Below, one piece after another: positions 17,558 through 27,097 of a stretch of 64,000 bases of DNA (position 1 is its first letter; every line of letters begins with the position of its first letter). Both the position numbers and the translations under genes were made by a program. Location of the stretch: positions 310,001 to 374,000 of the forward strand of contig NC_014931.1 in the NCBI RefSeq assembly GCF_000184745.1, in the 5' to 3' direction. The notes beneath the pieces are model-generated. The model was not told the DNA's origin and ran no database searches. It saw only the letters and a program-made list of their open reading frames with translations. This stretch comes from Variovorax paradoxus EPS. GTDB lineage: Bacteria; Pseudomonadota; Gammaproteobacteria; Burkholderiales; Burkholderiaceae_C.

Positions 17558-17627
17558 AGGCTGCGGCGCCGAATTCATTGGCCTTTCCTTCGAGGAACGG
17601 GCCAAATTGCCTTCAGGAGACCCCAAC

Positions 17628-19145
17628 ATGTCCATGAATATCAGAAATATCGATCATTACATCGCCGGCCTGCCGGCCGCCAACGCCTCGGGCCGCACGC
17701 AGGACGTGACGAACCCCGCCACGGGCGCCGTCACCGGCAAGGTCGGCCTCGCCGACGCCGCGCAGGTCTCGGCCGCCGTGGCCGCCGCCCAGGCCGCCTT
17801 CCCCGCCTGGGCCGACACCCCGCCGATCCGCCGGGCGCGCGTGATGTTCAAGTTCCTGCAGTTGCTCAACGAGCACAAGGACGAGCTCGCCCACCTCATC
17901 ACCGCCGAGCACGGCAAGGTCTTCACCGACGCGCAGGGCGAGGTCAGCCGCGGCATCGACATCGTCGAATTCGCCTGCGGCATCCCCCAACTCCTCAAGG
18001 GCGACTTCACCGACCAGGTGAGCACCGGCATCGACAACTGGACGCTGCGCCAGCCGCTGGGCGTGGTCGCCGGCATCACGCCCTTCAACTTCCCGGTGAT
18101 GGTGCCGATGTGGATGTTCCCGGTGGCCATTGCCGCGGGCAACACCTTCGTGCTCAAGCCCAGCCCGACCGACCCGAGCCCGTCGCTGCTGATCGCCGAA
18201 CTGTTCAAGCAGGCCGGCCTGCCCGATGGCGTGTTCAACGTCGTGCAGGGCGACAAGGTCGCGGTCGATGCGCTGCTCGAGCACCCCGACGTCAAGGCCA
18301 TCAGCTTCGTGGGCTCCACGCCGATTGCCAACTACATCTACGAAACCGGCGCGCACCACGGCAAGCGCGTGCAGGCCCTCGGCGGCGCGAAGAACCACAT
18401 GGTCGTCATGCCCGACGCCGACATCGACCAGACCGTGGATGCGCTGATCGGCGCGGGCTACGGCTCGGCGGGCGAGCGCTGCATGGCGATCAGCGTCGCG
18501 GTGCTGGTGGGCGACGTGGCGGACAAGGTGATTCCGAAGCTCATCGAGCGCACGAAGACGCTCAAGGTCTTGAACGGCACCAACCTCGCGGCCGAGATGG
18601 GCCCGATCGTCACGCGCGCGGCGCACGAGCGCATCACCGGCTACATCGCGCAAGGCGAGAAGGAAGGCGCGAAGCTGCTGGTCGATGGTCGTTCGTTCGA
18701 TGGCAGCGTGGCTGGCGAAGGCTGCGGCGACGGCTTCTGGATGGGCGGCACGCTGTTCGACCACGTCACGCCCGAGATGCGCATCTACAAGGAAGAGATC
18801 TTCGGTCCGGTGCTCAGCTGCGTGCGCGTGGAGAACTTCAAGGACGCGGTGGACCTCATCAACGCCCACGAGTTCGGCAACGGCGTGAGCTGCTTCACCC
18901 GCGACGGCAACGTGGCGCGCGAATTCAGCCGGCGCATCCAGGTGGGCATGGTCGGTATCAACGTGCCGATTCCGGTGCCGATGGCCTGGCACGGTTTCGG
19001 CGGCTGGAAGAAGAGCCTGTTCGGCGACATGCACGCGTACGGTGAAGAGGGCGTGCGCTTCTATACGAAGCAGAAGTCGATCATGCAGCGCTGGCCAGAG
19101 AGCATCGGCAAGGGTGCCGAGTTCGTCATGCCGACGGCCAAGTAA
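17628..19145 (+). CDS. mmsA: CoA-acylating methylmalonate-/malonate-semialdehyde dehydrogenase
   Basis: This 505-residue aldehyde dehydrogenase converts (methyl)malonate semialdehyde and CoA to propionyl- or acetyl-CoA with loss of CO2. It has the family segment [18 protein letters not shown], typical of MmsA, and the catalytic Cys285 in [17 protein letters not shown] precedes the ATG at 17628. The neighbours are a divergent LysR gene and a downstream GMC oxidoreductase; in this setting it may act on malonate semialdehyde made from 3-hydroxypropionate, although valine catabolism is the other usual role. Confidence 0.95.
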   Translation: MSMNIRNIDHYIAGLPAANASGRTQDVTNPATGAVTGKVGLADAAQVSAAVAAAQAAFPAWADTPPIRRARVMFKFLQLLNEHKDELAHLITAEHGKVFTDAQGEVSRGIDIVEFACGIPQLLKGDFTDQVSTGIDNWTLRQPLGVVAGITPFNFPVMVPMWMFPVAIAAGNTFVLKPSPTDPSPSLLIAELFKQAGLPDGVFNVVQGDKVAVDALLEHPDVKAISFVGSTPIANYIYETGAHHGKRVQALGGAKNHMVVMPDADIDQTVDALIGAGYGSAGERCMAISVAVLVGDVADKVIPKLIERTKTLKVLNGTNLAAEMGPIVTRAAHERITGYIAQGEKEGAKLLVDGRSFDGSVAGEGCGDGFWMGGTLFDHVTPEMRIYKEEIFGPVLSCVRVENFKDAVDLINAHEFGNGVSCFTRDGNVAREFSRRIQVGMVGINVPIPVPMAWHGFGGWKKSLFGDMHAYGEEGVRFYTKQKSIMQRWPESIGKGAEFVMPTAK

Positions 19146-19173
19146 CAACGAACGCCACGCGCCGAAAGCAGGC

Positions 19174-19782
19174 ATGCAAGAAAGCGGCTGGCAGCCGATC
19201 GCGGGCCGCGTCGGGCATGTGGGCGGCATCGAGTCGTTCACGCTCGATGGCAGGCACCACTACTTCGGCTTCGACCACAAGCGGGGGCTCGTGCTGTCCC
19301 CGGCCATCGACGATGCGGCGGCGATGGCGCATTTCGCGAGCCGCCACATGCAGGCGATTTACAGGGGCCGCCTGTTCGGGCTGCTCGGCAAGACCGGGCC
19401 GCGCGATGAAGCCTTCTGGGCCGAGGCGGTGGAATGGTCGGAAAACGCCACCGACCTGCCCGGACAGCCCGAGCGCGCGCTGGCAAGCGCGCAGCTTGCC
19501 GCGAGCGTATCGAAGCTCGGCCTTGCCGCACAAGAGAACCGCATCGCGCGCGAGTTCATCCCCGACGCATTGCCGTGCATGCTGCTCGCAGCCGCGGGCG
19601 ACGGATCGCCCGATGAAGCCGAAGGCATCCAGGCCGAGGTCGCCATCGTCTGGGGCCGCGAGCCGCTGCCGCCGGGGCGCGAGATCGCCGATGTGGCGCG
19701 CGCGTTGCAGGCCCGCCTGAACGCGCTGGTCGACCGCGCGCAAGGCAACTGGGCGCAGATTTTTTCGATGCTGAAATCCTGA
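19174..19782 (+). CDS. Conserved hypothetical protein between mmsA and GMC oxidoreductase
   Basis: This 202-residue soluble protein has no signal or membrane segment and no motif I recognise. ATG at 19174 (MQESGWQPIAG) starts 28 bp after mmsA and the gene ends 26 bp before the next. A central helical portion (about 110-140) contains ALASAQLAASVSKLGLAAQ. Its position between two oxidoreductases of one pathway suggests a linked role, but none can be assigned. Confidence 0.75.
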   Translation: MQESGWQPIAGRVGHVGGIESFTLDGRHHYFGFDHKRGLVLSPAIDDAAAMAHFASRHMQAIYRGRLFGLLGKTGPRDEAFWAEAVEWSENATDLPGQPERALASAQLAASVSKLGLAAQENRIAREFIPDALPCMLLAAAGDGSPDEAEGIQAEVAIVWGREPLPPGREIADVARALQARLNALVDRAQGNWAQIFSMLKS

Positions 19783-19808
19783 GCAGTGATCCCAAGAAAA
19801 GAAGAACC

Positions 19809-21449
19809 ATGCGAGACAACGACAACACCTTCGACTACATCATCATCGGCGCCGGCACCGCCGGTTCGCTCATCGCCAACCGCCTGAGTGCCGACAAGAG
19901 CAAGCGCGTGCTGCTCATCGAGGCGGGCCGCAAGGACGACTACCACTGGATCCACATTCCGGTCGGGTATCTCTACTGCATCGGCAACCCGCGCACCGAC
20001 TGGCTCTACAACACCGAGCCGGACGCCGGCCTCAACGGCCGCGCGCTGCGCTATCCGCGCGGCAAGACGCTGGGCGGGTGCTCCAGCATCAACGGCATGA
20101 TCTACATGCGCGGCCAGTCGCGCGACTACGACCAGTGGGCCGACCTCACCGGTGATGACGACTGGCGCTGGCAGAACGTGCTGCCGGCGTTCAAGAAGCA
20201 CGAGGACTTCTATCTCGGCGCCGACGAACTGCATGGCGCGGGCGGCGAGTGGCGCGTGGAGAAACAGCGCCTGCGCTGGGACATCCTCGATGCCTTCGCC
20301 GAAGCGGCGGTGCAGGCCGGTGTGCCACACACCACCGACTTCAACCGCGGCAGCAACGAAGGTGTGGGCTACTTCCAGGTCAACCAGAAGAACGGCTGGC
20401 GTTGGAACACGGCCAAGGCGTTCCTCCGGCCCACCTGCTACGGCCGGCCCAACTTCGAACTGTGGACCGGCGCGCAGGTCTCGCGTCTCCTGTTCGAGAC
20501 GCAGCCCGACGGCACGAAGCGCTGCATCGGCGCCGAAGTCTGGAACGGCAGCGAGATGGCGACCGCGCATGCCGAGCGCGAAGTGATCCTCTCTGCGGGC
20601 GCCATCGGCTCGCCGCAGATCCTGCAGCTTTCGGGCGTGGGCCCGGCTGAGTTGCTGCGCCAGCACGGCATCGACGTGGTGCTCGATGCCCCCGGCGTCG
20701 GTGCCAACCTGCAGGACCATCTGCAGATCCGCGCGGTCTACAAGATCGACGGCGCGCCCACGCTCAACGTGCTCGCCTCGTCGATGCTCGGCAAGGCGAA
20801 GATCGGCCTCGAATACCTGATGAAGCGCAGCGGCCCGATGAGCATGGCGCCTTCGCAGCTCGGCGCCTTCACGCGCAGCTCCGACGCCTACGAATGGCCG
20901 AACCTCGAATACCACGTGCAGCCGCTCTCGCTCGATGCCTTCGGCGATCCGCTGCACAGCTTTCCGGCTTTCACCGCGAGCGTGTGCAACCTCAACCCGA
21001 CGAGCCGGGGCTCGGTGCGCATCAAGAGCAAGCGCTTCGAAGATGCGCCCGCCATCGCGCCCAATTACCTGAGCACGGATGAAGACCGCAAGGTGGCCGC
21101 CGATTCGCTGCGCGTGACGCGCCGCATCGCCGCGCAGCCCGCGCTCGCCAAGTACAAGCCCGAGGAGTGGAAGCCCGGCGTGCAGTACCAGACCGACGAA
21201 GACCTCGCGCGCCTGGCCGGCGACATCGCGACCACCATCTTCCATCCGGTGGGCACCACCAAGATGGGCGCTGACGGCGACCCGATGGCGGTGCTCGATG
21301 CGAAGCTGCGCGTGCGCGGCATCCAGGGCCTGCGCGTGGTGGATGCGGGCGCGATGCCCACCATCACGAGCGGCAACACGAACAGCCCGACCTTGATGAT
21401 GGCCGAGAAGGCCGCGGGCTGGATTCTCGAAGCCAGCCGCGCGGCGTGA
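19809..21449 (+). CDS. GMC-family FAD oxidoreductase, candidate 3-hydroxypropionate dehydrogenase
   Basis: This 546-residue flavoprotein begins with a GMC ADP-binding motif IIIGAGTAGSLIANRL and has the GMC signatures PRGKTLGGCSSINGMIYMRG and GAIGSPQILQLSGVGPA. The C-terminal active-site pair His and Asn appear in IFHPVGTTKMG and SGNTNSPTLMM. Choline dehydrogenase-like enzymes share this architecture. With mmsA and a LysR gene it parallels the hpdH-mmsA 3-hydroxypropionate module recalled from Pseudomonas denitrificans; an alcohol or choline substrate remains possible. It is tail-to-tail with the next operon. Confidence 0.92.
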   Translation: MRDNDNTFDYIIIGAGTAGSLIANRLSADKSKRVLLIEAGRKDDYHWIHIPVGYLYCIGNPRTDWLYNTEPDAGLNGRALRYPRGKTLGGCSSINGMIYMRGQSRDYDQWADLTGDDDWRWQNVLPAFKKHEDFYLGADELHGAGGEWRVEKQRLRWDILDAFAEAAVQAGVPHTTDFNRGSNEGVGYFQVNQKNGWRWNTAKAFLRPTCYGRPNFELWTGAQVSRLLFETQPDGTKRCIGAEVWNGSEMATAHAEREVILSAGAIGSPQILQLSGVGPAELLRQHGIDVVLDAPGVGANLQDHLQIRAVYKIDGAPTLNVLASSMLGKAKIGLEYLMKRSGPMSMAPSQLGAFTRSSDAYEWPNLEYHVQPLSLDAFGDPLHSFPAFTASVCNLNPTSRGSVRIKSKRFEDAPAIAPNYLSTDEDRKVAADSLRVTRRIAAQPALAKYKPEEWKPGVQYQTDEDLARLAGDIATTIFHPVGTTKMGADGDPMAVLDAKLRVRGIQGLRVVDAGAMPTITSGNTNSPTLMMAEKAAGWILEASRAA

Positions 21450-21458
21450 GGCCCGAGC

Positions 21459-22526
21459 CTACTTCTCTATCGTCTTGTTCCAGCGCGAATTCCACGCGGG
21501 CCGGTTCGCGTTGATGCTCTCCCAATCGATGGTGATCGCCGTCTTCATCCACTTGTTGATGTCCGCCACCTGCGTCGCGCCTTCGCCCACGGCCGGCGCC
21601 TTCGGGTTGGTCGGGATCTGCGCGCCGTACTGAAGCACGTTGGCTTGCGCAAGCGGGCTCAGCAGGAACTCGGCGAGCTTTTGCGACAGCTCGGGCTCGC
21701 TGTTGTTGGCAATCACGCACTGGCCCACCATCAGCACCACGGCGCCTTCCTTGGGCGGCGCGTACTCCACCGGAATGCCCTTGGTCTTGAGCGCGGCCAC
21801 CGCAGTTGGCGTGAGCGGGAAGATCGCCGCTTCGCCCGTCTGCACCATCTCCGAGAGCTTGGCCGAGCTCGGGATGTACTCCAGCACGTTGGGGCCGACG
21901 GTGGTCGGCCAGGCCTTGAAGCCGGGCTCCACGTTCTTGTCGTTGCCGCCCTGGATGCGGTTGAACATCAAAAAGCCGTGCAGCCCGAACGACGAAGACG
22001 ACATCGACTGGAACACCACCTTGCCCTTGAACTTCGGATCGGCCAGGTCCATCCACGACGTGGGCGCGGCCCAGCCCTTTTCCTTGAACATCTTCGCGTT
22101 GTAGGCCAGGCCCGTCATGCCCAGGCTCACGCCGCTGGCCATGTCGTCCTTGAAGCGCGCGGCGGGGTAGATCTCGGCGAGCGACGGGTTGGGCTTCTGC
22201 TTCTGGCACAGGCCCATGCCGATGGCGCGCACCATGATCCCGTCGTCCAGGAACATCACGTGCATCTGCGGGCGGTCCTTGTTGGCCTGTGCCTTCGCGA
22301 GGATGTCCGACGAGGTGCCCGGCACCACCACCACCTTTGCGCCGTACAGCTTCTCGAAGGCCGGGAACACGTACTGCGTGTACGCCTTCTCCATGGTGCC
22401 GCCGTTCATGCCGATGTAGAGCGTCTTGGTCTGCGCGCTGGCCGCGCCGGTGGCCGCGAGCAGGGAAACCGCCGCCGCCCCGAGCAGGGTCCGGCGAAGG
22501 GAAAAGGTCTTCTGGGTACGGGACAT
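21459..22526 (-). CDS. Polyamine/spermidine-type ABC transporter substrate-binding protein
   Basis: This 355-residue periplasmic protein has a signal peptide (about residues 1-32, ending ASAQ) and the PotD/PotF-like extracellular solute-binding class 1 pattern, including GMTGLAYNAKMFKEKGW. It is the last gene of a seven-gene minus-strand operon with two permeases and an ATPase. The operon's three-subunit dehydrogenase suggests the ligand is an amine or amino-acid derivative. Its start lies 12 bp after the amine oxidase gene. Confidence 0.92.
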   Translation of the reverse strand: MSRTQKTFSLRRTLLGAAAVSLLAATGAASAQTKTLYIGMNGGTMEKAYTQYVFPAFEKLYGAKVVVVPGTSSDILAKAQANKDRPQMHVMFLDDGIMVRAIGMGLCQKQKPNPSLAEIYPAARFKDDMASGVSLGMTGLAYNAKMFKEKGWAAPTSWMDLADPKFKGKVVFQSMSSSSFGLHGFLMFNRIQGGNDKNVEPGFKAWPTTVGPNVLEYIPSSAKLSEMVQTGEAAIFPLTPTAVAALKTKGIPVEYAPPKEGAVVLMVGQCVIANNSEPELSQKLAEFLLSPLAQANVLQYGAQIPTNPKAPAVGEGATQVADINKWMKTAITIDWESINANRPAWNSRWNKTIEK

Positions 22527-22538
22527 GGTGGTTGCCTT

Positions 22539-23726
22539 TCAGGGAAGGGTGGGAACGGAAGTGAGAGGGGAGTGGGTCTGTTCTTCATCCGCTGCTTCCC
22601 CGTCTTCTTCGGGAAAGGAGCGGTCGACCGCGAACGCGTCGATCGGCGTGCTGCTGTGGCCGTCGCGCACCAGCTCGGCCAGTACTTCGCCGGCAGCAGG
22701 TCCGATCTGGAAGCCCGCGCCCGAGAAGCCGAAGCCATGGAACAGACCCGGCGTGGTGCGGCTGGGGCCGAGCACCGGCTGGCGGTCGGGCATGTTGCCC
22801 TCGGTGCCGCTCCAGGTGCGAATGAAGTGCGCATGGCGCAGCGCGGGCAGCAGTTCGATGGCCTGCGTCGCGAGCGTGGCGATGGCGTCGCGATCGACAC
22901 GCGCGCGGTCGGCATCGAGCGCATAGCCCCGGCCGCCGCCGAGCACGAGGTTGCCGCGCGCCACCTGCCGGCCGTAGATGCCGCCGCCCTCGACGCCCAG
23001 GCTCCAGACCATGAAGTGCGGCAGCGGCTCGGTCACCACCATCACCGGATGGCTCGCGCGCAGCGGCACCGCTTCGCCGAACTGGGCGGCGAGGGGGCCG
23101 GCCCACGCGCCCGCGCAGTTGAGCAGCACCGGCGCATGCACTTCGAGCGCATTGCCCGAGCGCAGCATGAACATCGCGCCGTCGTGCGCCACCTCGTCGA
23201 CCTTGTGGCGCTCGAAAATCTGCGCGCCCGCGCGCTGCGCCGCGAGCGCGAAAGCGGGCGACACCAGCCGCGGGTTGGCCTGCCCGTCTTCCACGCACAG
23301 CGAGCCGCCGACCGCGCGCGGGCCGAGCCAGGGGCAGCGCTCGCGCAGGCGGGCGGCGGAGATCAGTTCGAGCCCGAGGTCGAAGTCCAGGCTCTGCGCG
23401 CGATAGCGCTCGAGCGAGGCCATGTCGGATTCGCTGCGCGCGATCTTGAAGTGCCCCGAGCGCAGGTACTCGCCATCGGTGTCGAGCAGCGACGGCAGGC
23501 GGCCCCATATCCGATGCGCGCGCTGCGCGAGCGGCAACTGGCTCAGCGGTCGTCCCTGCCGTCGCACGCCGCCGAAGTTGACGCCGCTGGAGCGCGAGCC
23601 GCAGAGGTCGCGCTCCAGCAGCGCGACGCCGATGCCCATCTGCCGCAGCGCGAGCGCGGCCGACGAACCGACGATGCCGCCGCCGACGATGGCGACGTCG
23701 GTACGCAGGGTCCGAATCGAACTCAT
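22539..23726 (-). CDS. DAO-family FAD-dependent oxidoreductase (HcnC/OoxB-like subunit)
   Basis: This 395-residue flavoprotein has VAIVGGGIVGSSAALALRQ at its N-terminus and the DAO-type C-terminal motif around GFSGAGFQIGPAAGEVLA. DAO enzymes oxidise amino groups. Its start overlaps the stop of the next upstream gene (ATGA), and it would pair with the HcnB- and HcnA-like proteins to form a membrane-associated dehydrogenase, as in hydrogen-cyanide synthase or octopine/nopaline oxidases. A secondary amine or opine-like substrate is inferred; glycine is a less likely alternative since cyanide synthesis lacks a dedicated importer. Confidence 0.88.
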   Translation of the reverse strand: MSSIRTLRTDVAIVGGGIVGSSAALALRQMGIGVALLERDLCGSRSSGVNFGGVRRQGRPLSQLPLAQRAHRIWGRLPSLLDTDGEYLRSGHFKIARSESDMASLERYRAQSLDFDLGLELISAARLRERCPWLGPRAVGGSLCVEDGQANPRLVSPAFALAAQRAGAQIFERHKVDEVAHDGAMFMLRSGNALEVHAPVLLNCAGAWAGPLAAQFGEAVPLRASHPVMVVTEPLPHFMVWSLGVEGGGIYGRQVARGNLVLGGGRGYALDADRARVDRDAIATLATQAIELLPALRHAHFIRTWSGTEGNMPDRQPVLGPSRTTPGLFHGFGFSGAGFQIGPAAGEVLAELVRDGHSSTPIDAFAVDRSFPEEDGEAADEEQTHSPLTSVPTLP

Positions 23727-25135
23727 GCGCCGGCTCCTTCGCTGGCCGCGTGCACGGCGAGTTGGATCGGGATCGGCTTGATCGGCGCCTGTCCGCGCAG
23801 CCGGCCCACCTGTTGCAGCGGCTGGCCCGTCGCATGCGCGAGGATTTCTGCCGCTGCCACGCCGCACATGCGGCCCTGGCAGCGGCCCATGCCGACGCGC
23901 GACAGCGCCTTGAGGCGGTTCATTTCGTCGGCGCCGTTGACAGCAATGGTCTGGCGCAGCGTGCCGGCGGTGACGTTCTCGCAGCGGCAGACGACAAGGT
24001 CGTCGGGCGCGTTCGCGGCCCAATCGTGTGGCAGCGGAAAGGCGCGTTCCAGCCCGCGGCGAAAACCCATCAATCCTTCGAGCTTGGCCTCGAGCGCAGC
24101 GGCGCGCGCGGCGTCGATGGCCACGCCGCGGTCCGCGAGCAACGCGAGCGCGGCGCGCTCGCCGGCCCACTCGGCCGCATCGGCACCCATGATGCCGGCG
24201 CCATCGCCCGCGAGGTACACGCCTTCGACGCTGGCGCGGCCCGCCGCATCGCGCACCGGCAGGTGGGCGCGGTGCATGGGCGCGAACTCGAAGCGGCAGC
24301 CGAGCAGGTCGGCCAGTTGCGTCTCGGAGCGCAGCGCATAGCCGAAGCCGACGGCATCGCAGGCCAGCGTGCGCTCTTCGCGGCCGTCATTCCAGGCGAC
24401 GCCGGTGACACGCCGCGCCTCGTCGTCGCCGATCACGCGCAGCGGACGCACGCCGCTGTGCAGCGGCACGCCGTGCGCACGCAACCATGCGACGAAGTAC
24501 ACGCCCTTCGCGAACACGGCCGGTTGGCGCAGCATCGCGGGCGTTGCCGCGATCTGGTCTGCGAGCCGCGCGGTGTCGAGCACCGCCGCGACCTTCGCGC
24601 CGGCTTTTGCATATTGATAAGCCACGAGGTACAGCAGCGGCCCGGTGCCCATGAACACCACGCGCTGCCCGATGGCGCAGCCCTGGAACTTGAGCGCCAC
24701 CTGTGCGCCGCCGAGCGTGTAGACGCCGGGCAGCGTCCAGCCCGGCACGGGCAGCACGCGGTCGGTCGCGCCCGTTGCGACGATCAGCGCGCCATGCGGC
24801 ACGCGCGTCGTGGTGCGCGTCGGGTTGTGCAGCACGTCGAGCATGCCGCCCTGTGCGTTCCACACGAGGCTGTCGGGGCGGTAGTCGATGTGGTCGTGCA
24901 GTGTGTCGAAGGCCAGGTGCACCGCGTTCGCGCGCGAGGCCTCGAAGCCGTAGAGCGTGGCCGCCGTGCGCTGGATGAAGTTGGCGGGCGGGCGGCGGTA
25001 GATCTGTCCACCGGCCCGCGAAGCCTCGTCGATCACGAGGGGCCGCAGTCCATGCGCGACCAGCGCCTCCGCCGCGCGCACACCGGCCGGCCCGGCGCCG
25101 ACGATCACGGGTTGAAGCCCGGCATTCGTCGTCAT
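23723..25135 (-). CDS. NAD(P)/FAD-binding oxidoreductase with C-terminal BFD-like Fe-S domain (HcnB/OoxA-like)
   Basis: This 470-residue flavoprotein begins PVIVGAGPAGVRAAEAL and has a second dinucleotide domain in the middle. The C-terminal region holds a BFD-like [2Fe-2S] motif, CRCENVTAG, followed about 30 residues later by CQGRMCG. This is the architecture of the HcnB, OoxA and SoxA-alpha subunits. It overlaps both neighbouring genes by ATGA, so the three dehydrogenase genes are translationally linked. Confidence 0.9.
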   Translation of the reverse strand: MTTNAGLQPVIVGAGPAGVRAAEALVAHGLRPLVIDEASRAGGQIYRRPPANFIQRTAATLYGFEASRANAVHLAFDTLHDHIDYRPDSLVWNAQGGMLDVLHNPTRTTTRVPHGALIVATGATDRVLPVPGWTLPGVYTLGGAQVALKFQGCAIGQRVVFMGTGPLLYLVAYQYAKAGAKVAAVLDTARLADQIAATPAMLRQPAVFAKGVYFVAWLRAHGVPLHSGVRPLRVIGDDEARRVTGVAWNDGREERTLACDAVGFGYALRSETQLADLLGCRFEFAPMHRAHLPVRDAAGRASVEGVYLAGDGAGIMGADAAEWAGERAALALLADRGVAIDAARAAALEAKLEGLMGFRRGLERAFPLPHDWAANAPDDLVVCRCENVTAGTLRQTIAVNGADEMNRLKALSRVGMGRCQGRMCGVAAAEILAHATGQPLQQVGRLRGQAPIKPIPIQLAVHAASEGAGA

Positions 25136-25437
25136 GCGCCGCTCCGCCCAGTGACCAGCGCCATGCCCGGCGCGATGAAGGTCGAGCAGGCGCGCAGGCG
25201 TTCGCCTTCGGCGGTCGCGATCCAGCAGTCCTGGCACGCGCCCATCATGCAGAAGCCGGCGCGCGGCATGTCGCTGAATTCGTTGCGGCGAAGTTGGCCT
25301 GCCTGCGTGAGCACGGCCGTGAGCACCGTGTCGCCGGCGAGTGCCGAAGCGGGCTCGCCATCGAGCGTGAAGGCCACGGCCGCGCGGCCGGTCTCGGCTA
25401 CGCGATGCAGCAGTGCGTGTGATGCAGTCGATGCCAT
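25132..25437 (-). CDS. (2Fe-2S)-binding protein (HcnA-like subunit)
   Basis: This 101-residue protein carries a plant-type [2Fe-2S] motif with Cys63, Cys68, Cys71 and Cys84 (C-x4-C-x2-C-x12-C), in the segment GFCMMGACQDCW. It resembles the small subunit of HcnABC-type dehydrogenases, which passes electrons between the flavoproteins. It overlaps the next gene by four bases and directly abuts the upstream permease gene, linking transport and oxidation in one transcript. Confidence 0.9.
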   Translation of the reverse strand: MASTASHALLHRVAETGRAAVAFTLDGEPASALAGDTVLTAVLTQAGQLRRNEFSDMPRAGFCMMGACQDCWIATAEGERLRACSTFIAPGMALVTGRSGA

Positions 25438-26232
25438 CTACTTGCGTCCCACCAGCACCCGGTCCAGCCCGTAGAGCCGGTCGAGGATCACCATCGCGAT
25501 GGCGGTCACCGCCACCATCAGCGCCGACACCGCCGCCATCAGCGGATCGATCGATTCGGTCGCATACATGTACATGCGCACCGGCAGCGTCACGGTGCTC
25601 GGCGAGGTCACGAAGATCGACATCGTCACTTCGTCGAAGCTGTTGATGAAGGCGAGCATCCAGCCGCCCGTGACGCCCGGCAGGATCATCGGCAGCGTGA
25701 TGCGCCTGAATACCGTCGCCTGGCTCGCGCCGAGCGAGAGCGCCGCCTGCTCGGCGCTGCGGTCGAAGCCCACGAGCGCGGCGACGACGAGGCGCAGCGT
25801 ATAGGGCGTGACGATCAGCGCATGCGCCATCACCAGCCAGCCGAAGCTGCCCGTGCCGCCCACCAGCGCGAAGAGCCGCAAGAGCGCCACGCCCAGGACC
25901 AGGTGCGGAATGATCAGCGGCGAGAGAAACAGCGCATTGAGGAAGTCGCGCCCCGGAAACTCGTAGCGCGTGATCGCCATGCCGGCTGGCACCGCCAGCA
26001 GCGTGGCGATGGTGGCCGAGGCCAGCGCGAGCCACAGGCTGTTCCAGAACGACTGCATGAAGTCGGGGTGCGCGAACACCGCGGCGAACCAGCGCAGCGA
26101 GAAGCTGGTGGTCGGAATCGTCAGCGTGTTCTCGGGCGTGAACGCGACGATGCACACCACCAGGAGCGGCGCGAGCATGAAGGTGATGACGAGTGCGTTG
26201 AACGCGAGGGCGAAGGGGCCGTTCTTGCTCAT
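25438..26232 (-). CDS. ABC transporter permease (PotC-like)
   Basis: This 264-residue membrane protein has about six transmembrane helices and the cytoplasmic EAA-type loop around AEQAALSLGASQATVFRRIT that contacts the ATPase. It is the second of two permeases of the polyamine-type importer. There is no gap before the Fe-S gene and 4 bp after the previous permease stop. Confidence 0.93.
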   Translation of the reverse strand: MSKNGPFALAFNALVITFMLAPLLVVCIVAFTPENTLTIPTTSFSLRWFAAVFAHPDFMQSFWNSLWLALASATIATLLAVPAGMAITRYEFPGRDFLNALFLSPLIIPHLVLGVALLRLFALVGGTGSFGWLVMAHALIVTPYTLRLVVAALVGFDRSAEQAALSLGASQATVFRRITLPMILPGVTGGWMLAFINSFDEVTMSIFVTSPSTVTLPVRMYMYATESIDPLMAAVSALMVAVTAIAMVILDRLYGLDRVLVGRK

Positions 26233-26236
26233 CGCT

Positions 26237-27097
26237 TCAGCCCAGCGCTTTCTTGTAGCGGCCTTCGACGAGGCGGTTGTAGCTCAGCATCACGATGAGG
26301 TTCGCGGCGAGCAGCGTGAGTGCGATCGCTGCGCCGAGGGGCCAGTTCAGCTCGCTCAGGTACTCGTCGTACACCACCGTCGCGACCATCTTCAGGCGGC
26401 GCCCGCCGAGCAGCCCCGGAATCGCGAACGAACTCGCGGCGAGGCCGAAGACGATCAGGCTGCCCGAAAGGATGCCGGGCATCACTTGCGGCAGCACGAT
26501 GCGCCGCAGCGTGGTGAATGGCGAGGCCTTGAGCGAGAGCGCCGCGTTCTCCACGCCCGCATCCAGCTTCTGCAGCGAGGTCCACACCGGGATCACCATG
26601 AACGGCAGCATCACGTGCACCAGCGCGACGATCACCGCGATCTCGGTGTAGAGCATCTTCACCGGCCCGATACCCACGAGGCCCAGCAGCGAATTGACCG
26701 CGCCCTCGGGCCCGAGCAGCATGCTCCAGCCGAAGGCGCGCACCACCACCGACACCAGCAGCGGCGCGAGCACGACCAAGAGCAGGATCGAGCGCCACGG
26801 GTTGCGCATGCGGCTGAGCACATAGGCCTCGGGTGCGCCGATGACCACGCAGATCAGCGTGACCAGCGCCGAGATCCAGAAGGTGCGCCAGAAGATGCCG
26901 TGGTAGTACGAGTCGGTGAACACATGCGCGTAGTGCGCCAGCGTGAATTCGCCGGCCTTCGGCCCGGTGGCCGGGTCGTATACGTTGAACGACAGCACCG
27001 CGGTGAGCAGCAGCGGCACCAGCAGCAGTGCGGTGAAGAGCAGCAGGGCGGGGCCCGAGAGCCACCACGGTGCGGCCTTGTTTCGGATGCCGCTCAT
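26237..27097 (-). CDS. ABC transporter permease (PotB-like)
   Basis: This 286-residue membrane protein has six predicted helices, a first helix at about residues 14-35 and a coupling-loop segment around ENAALSLKASPFTTLRRIV. Its start overlaps the ATPase stop by ATGA. A longer reading frame continues upstream, but the ATG at 27097 begins the recognised protein. Confidence 0.92.
   Translation of the reverse strand: MSGIRNKAAPWWLSGPALLLFTALLLVPLLLTAVLSFNVYDPATGPKAGEFTLAHYAHVFTDSYYHGIFWRTFWISALVTLICVVIGAPEAYVLSRMRNPWRSILLLVVLAPLLVSVVVRAFGWSMLLGPEGAVNSLLGLVGIGPVKMLYTEIAVIVALVHVMLPFMVIPVWTSLQKLDAGVENAALSLKASPFTTLRRIVLPQVMPGILSGSLIVFGLAASSFAIPGLLGGRRLKMVATVVYDEYLSELNWPLGAAIALTLLAANLIVMLSYNRLVEGRYKKALG

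Noticed and set aside
21645..24341. Very long open frame on the plus strand (898 codons)
   Set aside because: It is antisense to three well-supported genes, has a composition typical of shadow frames in GC-rich DNA and no recognisable domain.
23723..25132. Hydrogen cyanide synthase (hcnABC)
   Set aside because: The three subunits have the same layout, but they sit inside an operon with a dedicated polyamine-type importer, which suits an amine or opine oxidase better than glycine-based cyanide synthesis.
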